A stretch of DNA of 64,000 nt, taken from the NCBI RefSeq assembly GCF_963583255.1, contig NC_084816.1, positions 6,050,100 to 6,114,099 of the forward strand. The letters are read 5' to 3'. The position numbers and the translations under genes were made by a program. Every line of letters starts with the position of its first letter. Positions within the stretch are counted from its first letter, which is position 1. Origin of the DNA: Pyrus communis. Taxonomy: Eukaryota > Streptophyta > Magnoliopsida > Rosales > Rosaceae. This document shows positions 44,992 to 55,121 of this stretch, piece after piece. The notes beneath the pieces were generated by a model. It saw nothing but the letters and a program-made list of their open reading frames with translations, was not told the DNA's origin and searched no databases.

Positions 44992-47900
44992 TCAAGTTGG
45001 AGAGTGGATGTCAAGAACTCCCAACTTGCGTAACATAACTGAAAACTTTTCTTTCCCAAGAGGTTTGGTAAACAAGTCTGCCAACTGTTGTGCCGTACCC
45101 ACATGCTTGGTCTCTATTGTGCCATCTACAATCTTATCTCGTATAAAGTGACAATTCATCTCAATGTGAGGAGTTCGTTCATGAAAAACAGGATTGGCAA
45201 CTATATGTAACGCTGCTTGATTATCACAAAATAAAATAGAAGGACCATCCAAAGGAATGTTCAAATCCTTCAACAAAAAATGAAGCCAAACTATCTCGCA
45301 ACAAGCATCTGCCATGACCCTATATTCCGCCTCTGCTGAAGAGAGCGAAACGGTTTTCTGTCGTTTCGTCCGCCAAAAAATCAAAGAACCGTCCAAGAAT
45401 ACACAATACCCAGTAGTCGAACGGCGAGTGATAGGGCAACCTGCCCAATCAGAATCACAAAACGCAGTTAACTTGGTCTGGTTGTCAGAACGAAATAATA
45501 AACCTTGACCTGGAGTAGCCTTCAAATAACGAACAATACGAAGCGCAGCATCCATATGAGATATCCTTGGTTCGTGCATAAAACGGCTTAGAACATGCAC
45601 AGAATAGGTGATATCCGGCCGAGTGATAGTGAGATATATTAACCGACCTACTAATTGTCGATACTTTTCAGGATCCTTGAGAAGTTCTCCTTTATCAGAT
45701 AATTTTGTGTCATCCATAGGAAAAGCAATGGGTCGTGCTCCCAAAAAACCATAGTCCTTGAGAATCTCTAATGCATACTTGCGTTGAGAAATATAAATCC
45801 TTTGTTTGGAACGAGAAACCTCAATACCCAAAAAATATTTTAAATCACCAAGGTCTTTTATCCGAAAATGATGACGGAGAAAAGACTTCAGAGAATTAAT
45901 GGCACTAGCATCATTGCCTGTAATCACAATATCATCCACATAAATGAGCAAAGCTGTGAAAGAAATACCAGACTTTTTAGTGAACAATGAATAGTCAGCT
46001 TTGGATTGTTGAAAACCGGCAGAAATGATAGCACTAGTGAATTTGGCAAACCATTGGCGAGAAGCCTGCTTAAGACCATAAAGTGACTTGTGAAGGTGAC
46101 ACACAAGATTCTCCCCCTGTCGCCGAAGACCAGGAGGAGGAGACATATAGATTTCTTCATGTAAGTCACCATGTAAGAAAGCATTATTAACATCAAGCTG
46201 ATGAAGAGACCAAGACTGACTAGCAGCAAGAGCAAGAAGACAACGCACCGTAATCATCTTAGCAGTAGGAGAAAAAGTGTCATGATAATCAATACCTTCA
46301 GCCTGAGTGAAGCCTTTAGCAACCAAACGAGCTTTGTAGTGGTCAATAGAGCCGTCGGAATTGTGCTTGAGTTTGTACACCCACTTACAACCAATGGGAA
46401 TTTTGCCAGGGGGCAAGGAAGTTAAAATCCAAGTACCATTAGCATGTAAAGCTTGAAGCTCCTCAGTCATAGCACGTTGCCAATTGGGGTCAGTGGCAGC
46501 CTCAGCAAAGGAGGAAGGCTCCACAGTCCGACTGACAGAGTTAATGTAAGAAAAATGTCTGGGAGAGTAACGGTGATAAGAGAGAAAATTACAAAGTGGA
46601 TATCGCGTACCTTGTGTAGAACCGGGTTGCGAAGTCGAAGATGGGTGGGATGGCAGAATCACCTGCGAGCAAACGTAGTCTTTTAAATAGGATGGAGGTT
46701 TATGGGCACGGGAAGAAGTGCGGGGAAGGGGAGGATTGGTAGGTAATGGGGGGGGGGTAGGGATGTCCGTGGGTAAAAGGGTGAAAGGTGGAGGAGGGTG
46801 AGGCGTCGGGGCAGGAAGGGGTGGGTTATATGTAAAGTCCAGAGGGGGTGGGATGGGTAGGGTAGGCGAAGAGGATGGGATAGGAGGGTGAGAAACGGCA
46901 TAAGGGAAAGTAGTTTCGTGAAAGATGACGTCTCGACTAGTGAAAATGCGGTGATTGTCGAGATCGTAAAGGGTATAGGCCTTTTGTCCATGAGGATAAC
47001 CGAGAAAAATGCAATGATGAGCCCGAGGGGAAAATTTGGTGGTGGGAGTGACAGAGGTGGCATATGCCAGACAATCAAAGATGCGGAAGTGGTCATAAGA
47101 TGGGGTTTTCGAAAAGAGAACCTCAAATGGGGATTTATGATGGAGAAGACGGGTAGGGAGACGATTGATGAGATAAGTAGCGGTAAGAACACATTCCCCC
47201 CAAAACTTGATAGGAAGATGGGATTGAAAACAAAGGGCGCGAGCGGTTTCAAGAAGATGACGATGTTTTCTTTCAACAACGCCATTTTGTTGGGGGGTAT
47301 AAACACAAGAAATTTGTAAAAACACCCCATGATCAGAGAAAAAACTACGAAGAGATAAAAATTCACCACCATTGTCAGTACGAATGCATTGGATGGTAGT
47401 GCGGAATTGGGTAGTGACATAAGCAAAAAAATCCTTAATTAATTGTTGAGTGTCAGATTTATGTTTCATGAGGAAGACCCACGTAAAGCGAGAAAAATCA
47501 TCCACAATGGTTAAGAAATAATGAGCACCAGAAAGAGAAGACTGACCATTCGGGCCCCAAATATCACAATGAATTAAAGCAAAAGGGAAAGTTGATGAAA
47601 TTGAACTCAAAAGAAAAGGTTGATGAGTTTGTTTTGCCAACGGACAAACATCACAAATATGACTAGAATCAAAAGTACAATTAAGAGAGCTAGATGCAAA
47701 AGCTTGCAAACGAGTGGAGGAGGGGTGACCAAGACGCCTATGCCAGAGGGAGGAGGGGATGGTAATGATGTTGCAGAGAGGTTGATGGGTGGGGAGAGAA
47801 GAGGTAAGGGCCACAAGGTAATACAGATCGCCACATCGCTTACCCACACCAATCATCGCCTTCGAAAGCAAGTCCTGCAAAACACACCAAGAAGGAAAGA

Positions 47901-48177
47901 AGGTTATGGAACATGATAATCCATCTGTAAGTTTACCAACCGATAAAAGGTCCACTCGGAAATTAGGGACACATAAAACATCCTTCAAAGTAACTGATGA
48001 ATTTAAAGGAAGAGTGCTGGTAAAAGTAATCGGAGCGGAAGCACTATTAGGCAAAGAAACAGGCGGCAAATGTGAAGGAGAACGATTAACCAAACATGAA
48101 GCGGAAGAAGTAATATGATCCGTAGCACCATTGTCAAGAATCCATTGACCATGACGAGAGGTGACAGGTAATAAACC
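44992..48177 (-). CDS. Copia pol (protease, integrase, RT, RNase H)
   Basis: Open from the codon after the TAA at 48178-48180 to 44992; the first Met is at 48093. Domains in order: an aspartic protease site reading LDNGATDH (about 48143-48112) where DSG is usual; a pre-integrase zinc motif (HRRLGH...CDVCPLAKQ); the integrase core with HCDIWGP, RTDNGGEF and NGVVERKH (D, D, E); reverse transcriptase with KARLVAKGFTQ and YVDD; RNase H with FCDSDWAG, SSAEAEYR and DNQAALHI. No frameshift or stop is seen over 1033 codons. It is in the same frame as gag, so normal expression would be as one polyprotein. Confidence 0.95.
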   Translation of the reverse strand, partial: GLLPVTSRHGQWILDNGATDHITSSASCLVNRSPSHLPPVSLPNSASAPITFTSTLPLNSSVTLKDVLCVPNFRVDLLSVGKLTDGLSCSITFFPSWCVLQDLLSKAMIGVGKRCGDLYYLVALTSSLPTHQPLCNIITIPSSLWHRRLGHPSSTRLQAFASSSLNCTFDSSHICDVCPLAKQTHQPFLLSSISSTFPFALIHCDIWGPNGQSSLSGAHYFLTIVDDFSRFTWVFLMKHKSDTQQLIKDFFAYVTTQFRTTIQCIRTDNGGEFLSLRSFFSDHGVFLQISCVYTPQQNGVVERKHRHLLETARALCFQSHLPIKFWGECVLTATYLINRLPTRLLHHKSPFEVLFSKTPSYDHFRIFDCLAYATSVTPTTKFSPRAHHCIFLGYPHGQKAYTLYDLDNHRIFTSRDVIFHETTFPYAVSHPPIPSSSPTLPIPPPLDFTYNPPLPAPTPHPPPPFTLLPTDIPTPPPLPTNPPLPRTSSRAHKPPSYLKDYVCSQVILPSHPSSTSQPGSTQGTRYPLCNFLSYHRYSPRHFSYINSVSRTVEPSSFAEAATDPNWQRAMTEELQALHANGTWILTSLPPGKIPIGCKWVYKLKHNSDGSIDHYKARLVAKGFTQAEGIDYHDTFSPTAKMITVRCLLALAASQSWSLHQLDVNNAFLHGDLHEEIYMSPPPGLRRQGENLVCHLHKSLYGLKQASRQWFAKFTSAIISAGFQQSKADYSLFTKKSGISFTALLIYVDDIVITGNDASAINSLKSFLRHHFRIKDLGDLKYFLGIEVSRSKQRIYISQRKYALEILKDYGFLGARPIAFPMDDTKLSDKGELLKDPEKYRQLVGRLIYLTITRPDITYSVHVLSRFMHEPRISHMDAALRIVRYLKATPGQGLLFRSDNQTKLTAFCDSDWAGCPITRRSTTGYCVFLDGSLIFWRTKRQKTVSLSSAEAEYRVMADACCEIVWLHFLLKDLNIPLDGPSILFCDNQAALHIVANPVFHERTPHIEMNCHFIRDKIVDGTIETKHVGTAQQLADLFTKPLGKEKFSVMLRKLGVLDIHSPT

Positions 48178-49311
48178 TTAGGCAAAATCAGTAGTAAGCA
48201 CGGCATTGGCCTGAGGAGGGGTGGTGGTGTCACGTAGAGCAGCTAGAACACGAGAGTGCTGCTCGGCAGAGAGGTCAGACATGGCAAGCTGCAAGTCATG
48301 CAAAGTGGGCTGGGCCCCGTGTACTTGGTGGGTCGCTGGAGTAGAAGAGGAGGCGGGGGCCTGGGTGCCTTGCACGTGATGGGCCTGGGTGAAATTATGG
48401 GGCCGGGAAGCAGAAAACCGTGGCTGCCTGGGAGGACTGGAAGGTGCATGGCTGCGGGAAGAACTGGAAGCAGTGGCACGGCGCGGTGGTCGCCACGGTT
48501 GGCCATGGAGGGGATGGCCAACGGGATAGCCATGAAGTTTATGGCAGGTGTCTCGGGTATGATAATCAAAATTGTAGTAGGTGCAGTGGAGGGGAGGACG
48601 AGCAGAGGAGGGACGGGACGGGCCACGAACAGCCATGGCAGCAGGTTGATCGACAGAGCAGAGGACGCCCAGGGAGCATTGTTTTTCAGCTTGAGACACC
48701 GAGGAACAGGCCTGACGAACAGTGGGAAGGGGATTCATTAAAAGAATCTGGTCACGAACAGTAGCAAATGATTCGTTGAGGCCCATTAAAAATTGCATAA
48801 GTTGTTGACGGTCATGCTTGGCGGTGCAAGAGCACGTGCAGCCATCATTATAAGAAGCAAGCTCATCCCAGAGAGCTTTCAGGCGAGTAAAATAGGCGAA
48901 GATAGAAGAAGAACCTTGAGAAATTGTAGCAAGTTCCCGGTTGAGTTGGAAGATGTGTGGAGCATTACTCTGAGAGAAGCGTTCGCGAAGATCATCCCAT
49001 ACAGCTTGGACAGAGGTGGAAAAAAGCACAGATTCTTGAAGGTCAGGTTCCAAGGAATGCAGAAGCCAAGAGAGAATCATGTCATTGCAACGACGCCAAG
49101 CCGTGTGAGCATCAGGGTCGTCGGAGGAAGAAGGTTCTTGGATATCGCTAGTGATGAAACCTAGTTTATTCTTGGCACTCAAGGAAAGCTGCATGCCACT
49201 GGCCCATGATGTGTAGTTATCACCATTCAACTTCTTGGATACAAGGACAAGATTCGGGTGGTCGGAATGATGAAGGGAAAAAACACCATCGGAAGAAGAA
49301 GAGTTAGCCAT
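48178..49311 (-). CDS. Copia gag, ending in an in-frame TAA
   Basis: 377 aa. It begins MANSSSSDG and includes LVLVSKKLNGDNYTSWASGM and the UBN2-like region AVWDDLRERFSQSN...LATISQGSSSIFAYFTRLKALWDELASY, typical of copia gag that packages the RNA into virus-like particles. The zinc knuckle at residues 243-256 reads C-T-Y-Y-X4-H-X4-C, so the second Cys is Tyr. Pro/Ser-rich tail. The frame stops at TAA just before the protease; copia elements normally read through as one ORF. Confidence 0.93.
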   Translation of the reverse strand: MANSSSSDGVFSLHHSDHPNLVLVSKKLNGDNYTSWASGMQLSLSAKNKLGFITSDIQEPSSSDDPDAHTAWRRCNDMILSWLLHSLEPDLQESVLFSTSVQAVWDDLRERFSQSNAPHIFQLNRELATISQGSSSIFAYFTRLKALWDELASYNDGCTCSCTAKHDRQQLMQFLMGLNESFATVRDQILLMNPLPTVRQACSSVSQAEKQCSLGVLCSVDQPAAMAVRGPSRPSSARPPLHCTYYNFDYHTRDTCHKLHGYPVGHPLHGQPWRPPRRATASSSSRSHAPSSPPRQPRFSASRPHNFTQAHHVQGTQAPASSSTPATHQVHGAQPTLHDLQLAMSDLSAEQHSRVLAALRDTTTPPQANAVLTTDFA

Positions 49312-49377
49312 GGGAACGGCAGAGAAAGCTGCCGAAAAAAAATTAGGGCTAGGGTTATAAACCTGCTCTGTATACCA

Positions 49378-49730
49378 TGTAGAAAAAGGTATGTAGGCTA
49401 AAAAATATATTTGTTATTGATACGTGAATGTGGAAAAATGGAAGAGAATGTTTTTTTTTCTCATTATGTTTCTCTACAAGATTACAAGGATATATATACA
49501 TGATACAAGTGTGTAGGTAGGACAAGGTAGGACGGCTGTAGAGGACAAGGTAGTCGTTCTAGTGTGTAGGTAGGACAAGGTAGGACGGCTGTAGGACGGC
49601 TAGTGTGTAGGTAGGACAAGGTAGGACGGCTATAGGACGGCTTGACGGCTGTAGGACGGCTTATTCTTCCAATAATAATATTATATACAATTACACAAGG
49701 ACTCCAACCATATTCCTTATTTGTCTAACA
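49378..49730 (-). repeat. Copia LTR (5' in element sense)
   Basis: 353 bp, partner of 44656-44984. Confidence 0.95.
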
Positions 49731-49735
49731 GAGTG

Positions 49736-50263
49736 AGAGTGAGAGAGAAAAAGTCCCGAAATTTGGATTTTTTGAATCCAACTAATTGAAGAGTGGGTTC
49801 TGAGAAAAATGGGGAAGACATCGTGAGAAAGGAGAGGGTAGGATTGGAAAATTGAAAAGTTCATTAACTTGTTACTGTTCACCCGTGTTTTGCTGAAATA
49901 ACTTTGACTTTTTGCTTTTCATCTTTGGACTTTTAGTTTTTTTCCATTCATAACTTTGAAAATAAGCTGATTTGATATGTTAACTAAATATAAAAAATAT
50001 CCCAACATTTTTTCATACCCATTTTTTTAAAATGTTAAGCTAAGCCAAACTGGGGCCGAGCTGGCCGCCTTAAACGGTTGCCGTCAAGACGACTTCCATA
50101 ACTTGCGATGCAGATTAGTAGTGAAAAAGCATTTTAAGCTTTCAAAAGTATTTTGGCCATGAATTATTAATTTATGTATCCATTTGTTGATTAATGAAAC
50201 AAATTATCAGACAATAATTACTTGATTCAATTAGCAGGGTGGATTGGTTTATTTGGTTTTAAT
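49736..50263. other. Continuation of the interrupted leader-like region
   Basis: GA-rich, then AT-rich. No gene recognised. Confidence 0.4.
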
Positions 50264-50437
50264 TATAGTCTAGTGATATTCTTCTTCACTCGTAAATGAG
50301 GTGTTTTAAGTTCGAATTTCGTAGATGGCGAATTCGATACCAAATTAACTTGCTCATTATGTTATGTGACTTAACCGAACTCTCATTCTATTTAGTGTAA
50401 GATATCATTGCACTAAAAAAAAAAAAAAAAAAAAAAA
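50264..50437 (+). mobile_element. tRNA-derived SINE with A23 tail
   Basis: Starts atagtctagtgatattcttc (box-A-like), has a box-B-like agttcgaatttcg (50310-50322), a tttagtgtaagatatcattg 3' region and a poly-A tail (50415-50437). Same family as 39268 and 54419. Confidence 0.65.
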
Positions 50438-50981
50438 GTCTGTAAACACTCTTGGTGATTTTAATTTGTTTTTTAACACGTTCCTTTAACATTCCATTTG
50501 GCTTTTTTTTCTTTTTTTTTTTTACACATTCACTGAATATAAGAAAAATATTCAGAAAACGGATAAGACCCCGTTGCGACGTTTTCTTCCTCCCTACGGC
50601 TCAAATATTTAATTTTCTTTGGTTTAAAATAAGTTTTAATTAAGAAATCGTTGCTACAGAACTAATGTTATAGTTTAAAAGAATAAAATGTCTTTTCACA
50701 TGTGTAGGAACGAGATTAACATTTTATAATATTAGTTAGTAATAAAGTATGATTTACCATATAAATAAATAAAATTGATTGTACCACCGCATGGATAGCA
50801 TTTTTACCAAATGAGATATACTGTAGGTTTGCATTTGATTAAATTACAAAACACACCGTGGTTACGCTAACAAATATGATTAAATTTTGAAACTTAATTA
50901 ACACCATTTGCTTACAAATCACTGTTTCTGAACATCTTGTACACTACTTAATACTCGCTCCAATTTGAGCCAGATCAGACT
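50438..50981. other. Intergenic, nothing recognised
   Basis: No supported feature. Confidence 0.5.
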
Positions 50982-51240
50982 ATAGGGTGTCATAAATTAC
51001 CGATTAGGTCTTCACTTTTGTAGATGAAGAGAATGGTGATAACATCAAACACATCTGAATGACAAGATATGCAAGGATTTACAAGATTTATAATCGATGA
51101 AAATCATGAATAGTTCAAATGACAACGTTTTTAGATCATAGATCCTTGCATATCTTGTTATTCAGATGTGTTTGATGTTGTCACCATTCTCTTCATCTAC
51201 AAAATAGAAGACCTAATCAGTAATTTATGATACACTATAG
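50982..51240. mobile_element. Hairpin element with ~97-bp near-perfect arms
   Basis: Left arm 50982-51078 (actatagggtgtcataaatta ... gatatgcaagga) pairs with right arm 51140-51238, with only a few mismatches. The loop is about 60 bp. Either a short foldback MITE or a small-RNA hairpin. Confidence 0.75.
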
Positions 51241-51863
51241 TACGCACGATTTGAAAAAACAAGGGCCTTACTCCCGTGGTTTGTGGTATGAGCAAGATCA
51301 TTAACCATTCTTGGCTCCTCCCGTATCTGTAGATAATAATTTTATTAGTTATGGCTTGACTCTAAATGATCGCAAAATATTGAAATACTTAGGGTTGCCA
51401 ATAGTTATATTGCCAATAGTTATATACCTCTGGTAAATCAACAATTTGATAAGTTATGGCTTCAACGAATAAGTTATGCGCTCCAGTAGTAGAATCATCT
51501 TCTCCTTCATCTTGGTATTCAGAAGCCTTTGGTAAATTCACCATACTCTTTCTTTATCGAATCCAAGGCCTAACCAGTAATTAGAAAGATGGTGGCACGT
51601 TTGTGCACATACCAACTCTTGAGTATTTGTGTGGTTTTTGTAACGAAGTCGAGGGTTCTGTATATATAGGTTTGGTTTGGAAGGCCATTAAAAACATACC
51701 ATAAATATATATGGTAAGCATACTATATCAAAATCCCCTATATTATTCCATATTTGCCTTTTTTTTTTCTTTTTTTTAATGTCATACCATGTATATCGGA
51801 TTTAGTTATCGTTTTGTGTTTATCAAAGTAATAAAATTTTCAAATATGGTAAGCAAAATCTCA
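51241..51863. other. Intergenic, nothing recognised
   Basis: No supported feature. Confidence 0.5.
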
Positions 51864-51872
51864 TATAATTTA

Positions 51873-53037
51873 GGATTTTTATCACAAATGGTTCCTGATA
51901 TTGACCAAACTCATCATTTTGGTCTCTCACTTTCAAAATCAATTAATATCGTCACTGACATTTACTACCACACATCAATTTGGTCTTTCCGTTTAGATTT
52001 TGTCAATTATTCTGTTAGTTTGTATGTGGGATCCATAAATCCAATAAAATGGTGACATGTGGATTATACAAAATAAGGGTTTTTATCACAAATGGTCCTT
52101 GACATTGATCAAACTCCTCATTCTGGTCTCTGAGTTTCAAAAATCAATAAATTTGGTCATTGACTTTCACTATCGCACATCAATAAATCTTTCCATTAAA
52201 ATTTTGTCAATATTTTTTGTTAGTGTGCTGATGTGGTCCTATTAGTCTAATCATATGGCGTCAAGTGGATTAACTATAAGAAACTAATTTTTTTTAGAGT
52301 GAACCAACTAGCGAGTATTCCATGTTGACATTTCTCTCGCATCCCACAATCCCGATTGGAAAATAAGATTCAATCTAAATTCGATAAAATCAAATCAAAA
52401 TTCAATTCAAATTTGATAGGATTATAACCAACTAGAGAGAATAAGAAGTGAGTTCACGGAGGACAAGAGTTTTAGTGGTATCATGGTGCATTCCTTTTCT
52501 TTTTTAGCATACCTAGATGAAGACGGTGATGTCTATTTTTTTTCTTTTAGTTTTTCTTTTTAACTTCTTATAGTATTTTAGTTTTAAATCTTATATTTTT
52601 ATATTTTTATTTTTATTTTTATTTTCTTATAATTAATCTATGTGGCTCCATATGATTGGACTAGTGGGACCATATTATCACACTAACAAAAATATATTGA
52701 TGAAATTTTAACGGAATGACTAAATTGATATGCAGTAGTGAAAGTTAGAGACCAAATTTATTGATTTTTGAAACTCAGGGACCAAAATGAGGAGTTCAAT
52801 CAATATCAGTGACCATTTGTAATAAAAAATTATTCTTTTGTGTAATCCACGTATTATCATTTTATTAGATTTGTGGGCCCCACATGCAAACTAACAAAAA
52901 TAGTTGACGAAATCTAAACGGAATGACCAAATTGATGTGCAGTGGTAAATGTCAGGAACGACATTGATTGATTTTGAAAGTGAGGAACCAAAATGATGAG
53001 TTTGGTTAATCTCAGAGACCACTGATGATAAAAACCC
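51873..53037. mobile_element. Long-TIR Mutator-like element without genes
   Basis: Arms 51873-52270 and about 52645-53037 are inverted copies of each other. Each arm is itself two diverged direct copies (tttttatcacaaatggtYcYtgaYattgaYcaaactc at 51877 and 52081). Flanked by a 9-bp duplication with one mismatch, TATAATTTA (51864-51872) and TACAATTTA (53038-53046). The 370-bp centre has no ORF. Confidence 0.75.
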
Positions 53038-53046
53038 TACAATTTA

Positions 53047-53412
53047 TTATATGTGCTCAAACTTTCTTCCATACCTATGCAAAAAATATTCCTTCTATGC
53101 CAGATATGTTTTTTCTTAAATTTGTATTTATGCCATATACTTTACCAAATTAATAAAAAGTTCCATGTTTATTTATGCCATGGATTTTTTCATTATTTAA
53201 AACAAATGATAAGCATAGAAACTTTTTGTAGTTTTGGTAGAAGTATATATGAAATATATATAAATTCAAGAAGAAAATCTGGTATTGAAGGAATTAGAAC
53301 TAGACATAATATTATGGACCGTTATGAGTATGATATTACGAGGCTACATGCAATGTGCAAAGTATAACGACATTCATAGACAAATAATGTAATATATGCA
53401 CACAAACAGATA
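53047..53412. other. Intergenic, nothing recognised
   Basis: No supported feature. Confidence 0.5.
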
Positions 53413-53417
53413 AATTA

Positions 53418-53689
53418 TGTCACATCCTAGATCGGCTCTGTCGTAGCATAATATTGTCCGCTTTGAGCTTACCATTCCCTCACGGTTTTGTTTCTGGGAA
53501 CTCACGAGCAACTTCCGAGTGGGTCACCCATCCTGGGATTGCTCTCACCCAAACTCGCTTAACTGCAGAGTTCCGATCCGATGGAATCCGAAACTAGTGA
53601 GTTCCCAAAAGGCTTCATGCTATATGGAGAGAGCATGTACATATAAGGCACATCACCCTCTCTCCGTTAGTCGATATGAGATCTTACAA
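53418..53689 (-). repeat. Cassandra LTR 1
   Basis: 272 bp, with the 5S-like part about 53500-53580 (gggtcacccatcctgggatt, aaactcgcttaactgcagag). It has an extra gatcc-like insertion compared with the other two. Confidence 0.9.
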
Positions 53690-53766
53690 TCCACCCCACT
53701 TAAGGGGAACCCGGCATCCTTGCCGGCACATCCGCACCAAACGGTAGAGTGTCTCTGATACCATTC

Positions 53767-54027
53767 TGTCACATCCTATACCCGACTCCGCTGTAGCACG
53801 ATATTATCCACTTTGGGCTTACCATTCCCTCACAGATTTGTTTTTGGAAACTCAGACGAGAACTTCTCAGTGGGTCACCCATCCTAGGATTGTTTTCGCC
53901 CAAACTCGCTTAACTTCGGAGTTTCGATAGAATCCGAACCCAGTGAATTCCCAAAAGGCCTCGTGCTATAAGGAGGGGAGCATGTACATATAAGGCACAT
54001 TACCCCCTTTCCGTTGGTCGATGTGGG
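53767..54027 (-). repeat. Cassandra LTR 2 (truncated at its right end)
   Basis: Lacks the final ggatgttaca and the adjoining purine tract, so the second interior (54028-54084) is shorter. Confidence 0.88.
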
Positions 54028-54084
54028 CCCGACGTCATCGTTGGCACACTCGCACCACACGGCAAAGTGGCTCTAATACCATTA

Positions 54085-54344
54085 TGTCACATCCCAGACC
54101 GGCTCCGCCGATATTGTCCGTTTTGGGCTTACCATTCCCTCACTGTTTTATTTTTGGGAACTCATGAGCAACTTCCCAGTGGGTCGCCCAACCTGGGATT
54201 GCTCTCGTCCGAACTTACTTAACTTCAGAGTTCCGATGGAATCCAAAGCTAGTGAGTTCCCAAAAGGCCTCGTGCTATAGGGATGGGAGCATGTACATAT
54301 AAGGCACATCACCCCCTCTCCGTTGGTCGATGTGGGATGTTACA
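54085..54344 (-). repeat. Cassandra LTR 3
   Basis: 260 bp, ends gtgggatgttaca. 5S-like part about 54160-54240. Confidence 0.9.
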
Positions 54345-54418
54345 AATTAGGTCCATTAAAAACACCACTCAGAGTTACAAAATGATGACAATAATATTGT
54401 GGCATTTCGTGTTTTAAA

Positions 54419-54532
54419 TGAAAATAAGTGAGAGGTCGAAAATCTGAATTACATTATTGCTAGTCTATTGTTAGGTTAAGCTCACTCCCTCTCATTTTAA
54501 TGTAGATATATAAATCGTTTGTTAAAAAAAAA
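54419..54532 (+). mobile_element. 5'-truncated SINE
   Basis: ggtcgaaaatctgaatt, ttaggttaagctcactccct and taatgtagatatataaatcg + tttgttaaaaaaaaa match the 39.3-kb copy. Confidence 0.55.
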
Positions 54533-55121
54533 TTTCAAACCTTGAGATAATTATAGATATTGTAGAATTTAATTTAATAAAATTGCATTATCAACCGATA
54601 AAAACTAATAAACAAAACCCAACTTAAACAAAATTCAAGGAAAACTCAATATTTTTCTTTTCCTTTTTAATCAAAATTCAAGGAAAAATCAATATTTTTC
54701 TTTTCTTTTTGCAAAAATTGAAGGCAAAAAAAAAATGGTTACAACAAATAAAATCTAGGGTTATGATAACTATACCTACGGTAGATACTTTCACTTCTTG
54801 GCCTTCAGATAATGCTAAAGTTTACATACCCTTTGATGTTACGCTTTTTCTTACGAGGAGAGAGATAAGGAGTAAAAAGGTACACATCAAGGGGTATGCA
54901 AATTTTCCATCATGCTCCCCCGATCTCTGGCAGTCAATACATGCACAGTAATTAAAGAGACCATGTTCAAAGATCCGCCGCCCGTAGATATGTTGGGTGG
55001 TTTTCTTCACCAATGACGGTTTGCATGCACAATGCAACAAAGTTTTTATGATTTATAAATTTATAGATGAAGTCGATAAATCTAGAAAGACGGTTTTGAA
55101 ATGATAGGGGGCTCCACATTA
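54533..55121. other. Intergenic, nothing recognised
   Basis: No supported feature. Confidence 0.5.

Larger units (their letters stand above)
44651..49735 (-). mobile_element. Full-length young Ty1/copia retrotransposon
   Basis: LTRs at 44656-44984 and 49378-49730 (TGTAGA...TCTAACA on the plus strand) with target duplication GAGTG at 44651-44655 and 49731-49735. Element sense is minus: the primer binding site TGGTATACAGAGCAGG (rc 49362-49377) resembles the initiator-Met type with one extra base, and the polypurine tract is the rc of 44985-44993. Gene order is gag, protease, integrase, reverse transcriptase, RNase H, as in copia. The LTRs look almost identical outside a minisatellite, so insertion is recent. 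Confidence 0.96.
53413..54349 (-). mobile_element. Cassandra TRIM with three LTRs
   Basis: Three LTRs (53418-53689, 53767-54027, 54085-54344) separated by two short interiors. All carry a 5S-rRNA-like block, the diagnostic feature of Cassandra TRIMs. The whole array is bounded by one target duplication AATTA (53413-53417 and 54345-54349). The primer-binding site TGGTATCAGAGAC (rc of 53749-53763) and a purine tract (rc near 53692-53710) show minus orientation. TRIMs encode no protein and move using enzymes of other elements. Confidence 0.9.

Noticed and set aside
46683..47426. 247-codon ORF opposite frame in pol
   Set aside because: Low-complexity shadow frame of the copia pol gene on the same strand.
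53500..53580. 5S rRNA gene
   Set aside because: Diverged, embedded in Cassandra LTRs and flanked by PBS and PPT; not a 5S array.
53413..54349. CRISPR-like or satellite array
   Set aside because: Unit structure, TSD, PBS and 5S block fit Cassandra LTRs; eukaryotic DNA.
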